Below, one piece after another: positions 5,816-6,730 of a DNA stretch of 6,730 nt. Below the pieces are notes generated by a model, which saw only the letters and a program-made list of their open reading frames with translations, did not search any database and was not told the DNA's origin. Source of the stretch: UBA525 sp964589765 (GTDB lineage Archaea; Nanobdellota; Nanobdellia; Woesearchaeales; UBA525). Positions within the stretch are counted from its first letter, which is position 1, and the number at the start of each line of letters is the position of its first letter. The translations under genes were made by a program, and so were the position numbers. Location: NCBI GenBank assembly GCA_964589765.1, contig CAZPUM010000042.1, forward strand, positions 1 through 6,730, in the 5' to 3' direction.

Positions 5816-6682
5816 GGGAATACATCTTTCCCCAAAACAATCAGGGACGTATATGCTTTCTTGACTTTTGCTTAACCGTCTTAATACTTCTCTTCCGGGT
5901 TGATATATAGTTCCTGCCTGCAAATCTTTCCTATGGAAACATGGAACTACTGAACCATCCACATCTATCACAAAATATTCGGATTTCATTGAACAAGGTC
6001 TTGAGGGGATTTCTCTTGAAAGATAGAACTTCTTCATCAAGTTGAATGCGCAATCATTCTCAGTCTCTTCAGCCCAGACTTCTAAATCAGCGAATAAAGA
6101 CCTCAGTTGTTCTTCATCTAGTGTTTGTAAAGAGTGGTCTTTTTTCTGTTCATAACCACTTACATCTACAGGTTGGAAAAAAATATACTCAGGATTTTTA
6201 ATGGAAAATTCTCGGAATATATCTAAAGTATCCTCAAAATTCACATGAGATAAAGGAACAGTTATGCCCACAGGAATGCCATTTTCCAATAGCCAATCTA
6301 TAGACTTGAAAGTGACATCATAACCACCCCTAACAGAATTGTGTTTTTTTCTGTCTATGTGATCAACAGAGGTATCAATACGACTAATAACCCCCTTCCG
6401 CTCCAATAACTCAACCCTATCATATTTTGTAAGATTGGTGTTTATCCTGGCAGTCATACCAACAGAACCTAGGCAATCCAAGAAGTCATATATGCCCGGG
6501 TGTAGAAAGGGTTCTCCTCCAGTTATAAGCACATCCTTATCAATTTCTTCTCTTATCTGAGATAAAAAATCAAAAGTGGCATCCAAATCCAACATATTAT
6601 TTCCAAAAGAATCAGATATTGTATAGAAACAATATTTACACCTCAAAGTACAACCATCTGATATTATTAGGAAGGGTTTCAC
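5795..6682 (-). CDS. Radical SAM protein with C-terminal SPASM/twitch-like cysteines
   Basis: The protein is 295 aa. The radical SAM motif CTLRCKYC (Cys11, 15, 18) is close to the N-terminus, followed by ITGGEPF (53-59), which contacts SAM, and NTN (81-83). The C-terminal region has Cys230, Cys248, Cys282 and Cys287 around VIDVDGSVVPCFH. These could hold one auxiliary [4Fe-4S] cluster, as in twitch or shortened SPASM domains. Such enzymes modify peptides, proteins or small molecules by radical chemistry (MftC, PqqE and anaerobic sulfatase maturases are examples). No PqqD-like peptide-recognition domain is present at the N-terminus. The start is GTG 6682: an in-frame stop lies at 6713-6715 with no other ATG, GTG or TTG between, and a TATA-like box sits 26 nt upstream. 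It converges on the creatininase gene with a 21-bp overlap. The substrate is unknown; the neighbouring 41-aa peptide is one candidate. Confidence 0.9.
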   Translation of the reverse strand: MKPFLIISDGCTLRCKYCFYTISDSFGNNMLDLDATFDFLSQIREEIDKDVLITGGEPFLHPGIYDFLDCLGSVGMTARINTNLTKYDRVELLERKGVISRIDTSVDHIDRKKHNSVRGGYDVTFKSIDWLLENGIPVGITVPLSHVNFEDTLDIFREFSIKNPEYIFFQPVDVSGYEQKKDHSLQTLDEEQLRSLFADLEVWAEETENDCAFNLMKKFYLSREIPSRPCSMKSEYFVIDVDGSVVPCFHRKDLQAGTIYQPGREVLRRLSKSQESIYVPDCFGERCIPLFPSAE

Positions 6683-6702
6683 AATAAAGGGAAAAAAAGA
6701 GT

Positions 6703-6712
6703 ACTTAAAAAA
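6703..6712 (-). promoter_or_regulatory. TATA box for the radical SAM gene
   Basis: The minus strand reads TTTTTTAAGT, centred about 26 nt upstream of the GTG at 6682. The spacing fits a leaderless transcript and supports the GTG start. Confidence 0.5.
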
Positions 6713-6730
6713 TTATGTAGAACCACAACT

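Noticed and set aside
1..6730. CRISPR arrays, insertion sequences or rRNA
   Set aside because: No regularly spaced direct repeats, transposase motifs or rRNA sequence were seen on either strand.

Overview
The window looks like a piece of an archaeal genome, most likely from an uncultivated small-genome (DPANN-like) lineage; the lineage is inference. Two things support an archaeon. The tRNA-Glu(UUC) at 1985-2059 has the archaeal type of D-arm and no encoded CCA. TATA-like boxes (TTTAAA, TTTTTAT, TATTAATATT) lie about 25-32 nt upstream of the chosen start codons, which is the geometry of archaeal leaderless transcripts, and no clear Shine-Dalgarno sites are seen. The window is about 40% GC by hand counts of sample lines, except the first ~240 bases, which count to about 55%.

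Left part (1-1722). The window opens inside a GC-rich gene whose C-terminus carries two [4Fe-4S] motifs. It runs into a 357-aa ORF that is clearly the C-terminal two thirds of a Pup-ligase/depupylase (PafA/Dop) family protein. About 140 N-terminal residues, including most of the active site, are missing, and the break coincides with the drop in GC. This is either an assembly chimera or a real rearrangement. A DoxX-family membrane protein follows on the minus strand; its stop codon and that of the PafA/Dop-like gene share one TTAA.

Middle part (1723-4810). A non-coding stretch holds a palindromic TATA element and two consecutive hairpins leading into tRNA-Glu(UUC). Next is a large surface-anchored protein (899 aa): N-terminal membrane anchor, three DUF5648-like lectin repeats, two six-cysteine modules with identical spacing, five FG-GAP/VCBS-like repeats, a GH43-like beta-propeller region and a small thrombospondin-like C-terminus.

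Right part (4811-6730). A 41-aa ORF with its own TATA box precedes a creatininase-family metalloamidohydrolase (MftE/ArfB-like). That gene converges on, and overlaps by 21 bp, a radical SAM protein with one C-terminal auxiliary-cluster cysteine set. A radical SAM enzyme, a creatininase-type hydrolase and a short peptide ORF recall mycofactocin-type peptide modification. The enzyme families are well supported; the peptide's role is a hypothesis. The best candidates for something undescribed are this trio and the Pup-ligase-family gene in an archaeal-looking context.
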